Positions 6,160 to 6,824 of a DNA stretch of 6,824 bases are shown piece by piece (position 1 is the first letter of the stretch; every line of letters begins with the position of its first letter). Origin of the DNA: an uncultured Collinsella sp. (lineage in GTDB: Bacteria > Actinomycetota > Coriobacteriia > Coriobacteriales > Coriobacteriaceae); NCBI GenBank assembly GCA_905197585.1, contig CAJJZO010000096.1, positions 1-6,824 on the forward strand, read 5' to 3'. The position numbers and the translations under genes were made by a program. Below the pieces are notes generated by a model. It saw nothing but the letters and a program-made list of their open reading frames with translations. It made no database searches and was not told the origin of the DNA.

Positions 6160-6824
6160 CTAGACATTCATAAGCTGATGACCGAGCTTGAGCGTACGCA
6201 GGCCGCCCTCCCCTTCCACGCCATCGAGCGTGTTGAGCAACATATTGGTCGCCTCGACGCCACTGGTCAGGTAGCCATAATGCACGGTGGGAATGCCGCC
6301 CGTCAGCGCGCGCAAAAACGCGTTGTCACCAAAACCACTCACGCGGTGTATGCCCTCGCCCATGCCGCGAACCTCATCGATGGCACGAAGCGCGCCGGCC
6401 GCCATAGTGTCGGTCGCGCAGGCGATAAACGAAACATCGGGAGCGACAGAAAGCAGCTCACGCGCCGCACCATAGCCCGAGTCGAGCGTAAACGAGCCCA
6501 GGCGAATCAGGCTCGGATCAAGCACCACGCCCGCAGCAAGAAGCCCCGCCTCAAAGCCGCGACGACGGTCGAAACCGGCCGCGCGGTCCTCTACGATAAC
6601 TCCGATGTAGGCGATCTTGCCGTCCACGCGACCCGCAAGCGCACGGCCCAGCTCAAAGGCAGCCTCGTAATCGTCGTGATAGACACACGCCGCGCCCTCG
6701 ACATGTTGGCCGATCAACACAATGGGCACGCGGCACGACTCAATCGCGCGACGGTGCTCGTCGGTGATCATGGTTGCCACCAGCCCAATGCCATCGACCG
6801 GGTGGTTTTGGAATAAATCGAGGT
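6160..6824 (-). CDS. scrR: LacI-family repressor, partial (N-terminus beyond window)
   Basis: About 221 residues of the C-terminal effector-binding domain (periplasmic-binding-protein fold) are present. The reading frame continues open to the window edge at 6824, so the helix-turn-helix domain and start codon lie outside; the internal ATG at 6780 is not the start. Recognisable family segments are HPVDGIGLVA, VPIVLIGQHVEG, KIAYIGV, RRRGFEAGLLAAG, FIACATDTMAAGALRAIDE and VSGFGDNAFLRALTGGIPTVHY. In ScrR/SacR proteins this domain binds a sugar or sugar phosphate and releases the operator. The gene is on the same strand and immediately upstream of scrA, 184 nt away, and the gap holds two LacI-type operators, so a sucrose-responsive repressor of scrAB is the natural reading. 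The sugar recognised cannot be read from sequence, and the symbol rests on context. Confidence 0.88.
   Translation of the reverse strand, partial: LDLFQNHPVDGIGLVATMITDEHRRAIESCRVPIVLIGQHVEGAACVYHDDYEAAFELGRALAGRVDGKIAYIGVIVEDRAAGFDRRRGFEAGLLAAGVVLDPSLIRLGSFTLDSGYGAARELLSVAPDVSFIACATDTMAAGALRAIDEVRGMGEGIHRVSGFGDNAFLRALTGGIPTVHYGYLTSGVEATNMLLNTLDGVEGEGGLRTLKLGHQLMNV

Noticed and set aside
1..6824. tRNA genes, rRNA, CRISPR arrays, insertion sequences, phage genes or an undescribed multi-gene defence system
   Set aside because: Reading both strands shows no cloverleaf-like segments, no regularly spaced direct repeats, no transposase or integrase, and no gene that would fit a defence or mobile system. 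The gene content is housekeeping plus sugar uptake.

Overview
The window looks like ordinary chromosome from a GC-rich Gram-positive actinobacterium of the Coriobacteriia, most like a gut Collinsella. That is an impression from codon bias, protein style and gene content, not a database result. Every gene except one small regulator is on the minus strand. No tRNA, rRNA, CRISPR array, insertion sequence or phage gene is visible, and no stretch over 300 bases lacks a gene.

Layout. (1) 1-1167, minus: the N-terminal 389 residues of IMP dehydrogenase (guaB), cut by the window edge. It closely resembles the enzyme known structurally from the protist Tritrichomonas foetus. (2) 1168-1360: a divergent intergenic region with overlapping candidate promoters and a nested set of GCCCAA/TTGGGC palindromes in the guaB leader. 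(3) 1361-1705, plus: a stand-alone LysR/ModE-type winged-helix protein without a molybdate-binding domain. (4) 1706-1837: a convergent gap holding a 71-bp hairpin element with perfect 17-bp arms. (5) 1838-2830, minus: a degenerate Cys/Met-metabolism PLP-fold protein that seems to lack the catalytic lysine and the N-terminal arm. (6) 2847-2887: a strong minus-strand intrinsic terminator. (7) 2926-5975, minus: scrB (sucrose-6-phosphate hydrolase) preceded by scrA (sucrose-type PTS EIIBC). (8) 5976-6159: a regulatory region with two LacI-type operators. (9) 6160-6824, minus: the effector domain of a LacI-family regulator (ScrR-like), cut by the window edge.

How the genes work together. Regions 6-9 form a compact sucrose utilisation locus. 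EIIBC imports and phosphorylates sucrose, using a separate EIIA-Glc. The GH32 enzyme splits sucrose-6-phosphate into glucose-6-phosphate and fructose. The LacI-type protein probably represses scrAB through the paired operators, and the terminator ends the scrAB transcript. guaB and the ModE-like gene are unrelated to sugar use but share a divergent promoter region.

I see no convincing new multi-gene system. The points most worth a second look are the catalytic-lysine-less PLP homologue just downstream of a terminator, the 71-bp hairpin element, the palindrome array at the guaB/ModE-like promoter, and the protist-like IMP dehydrogenase.
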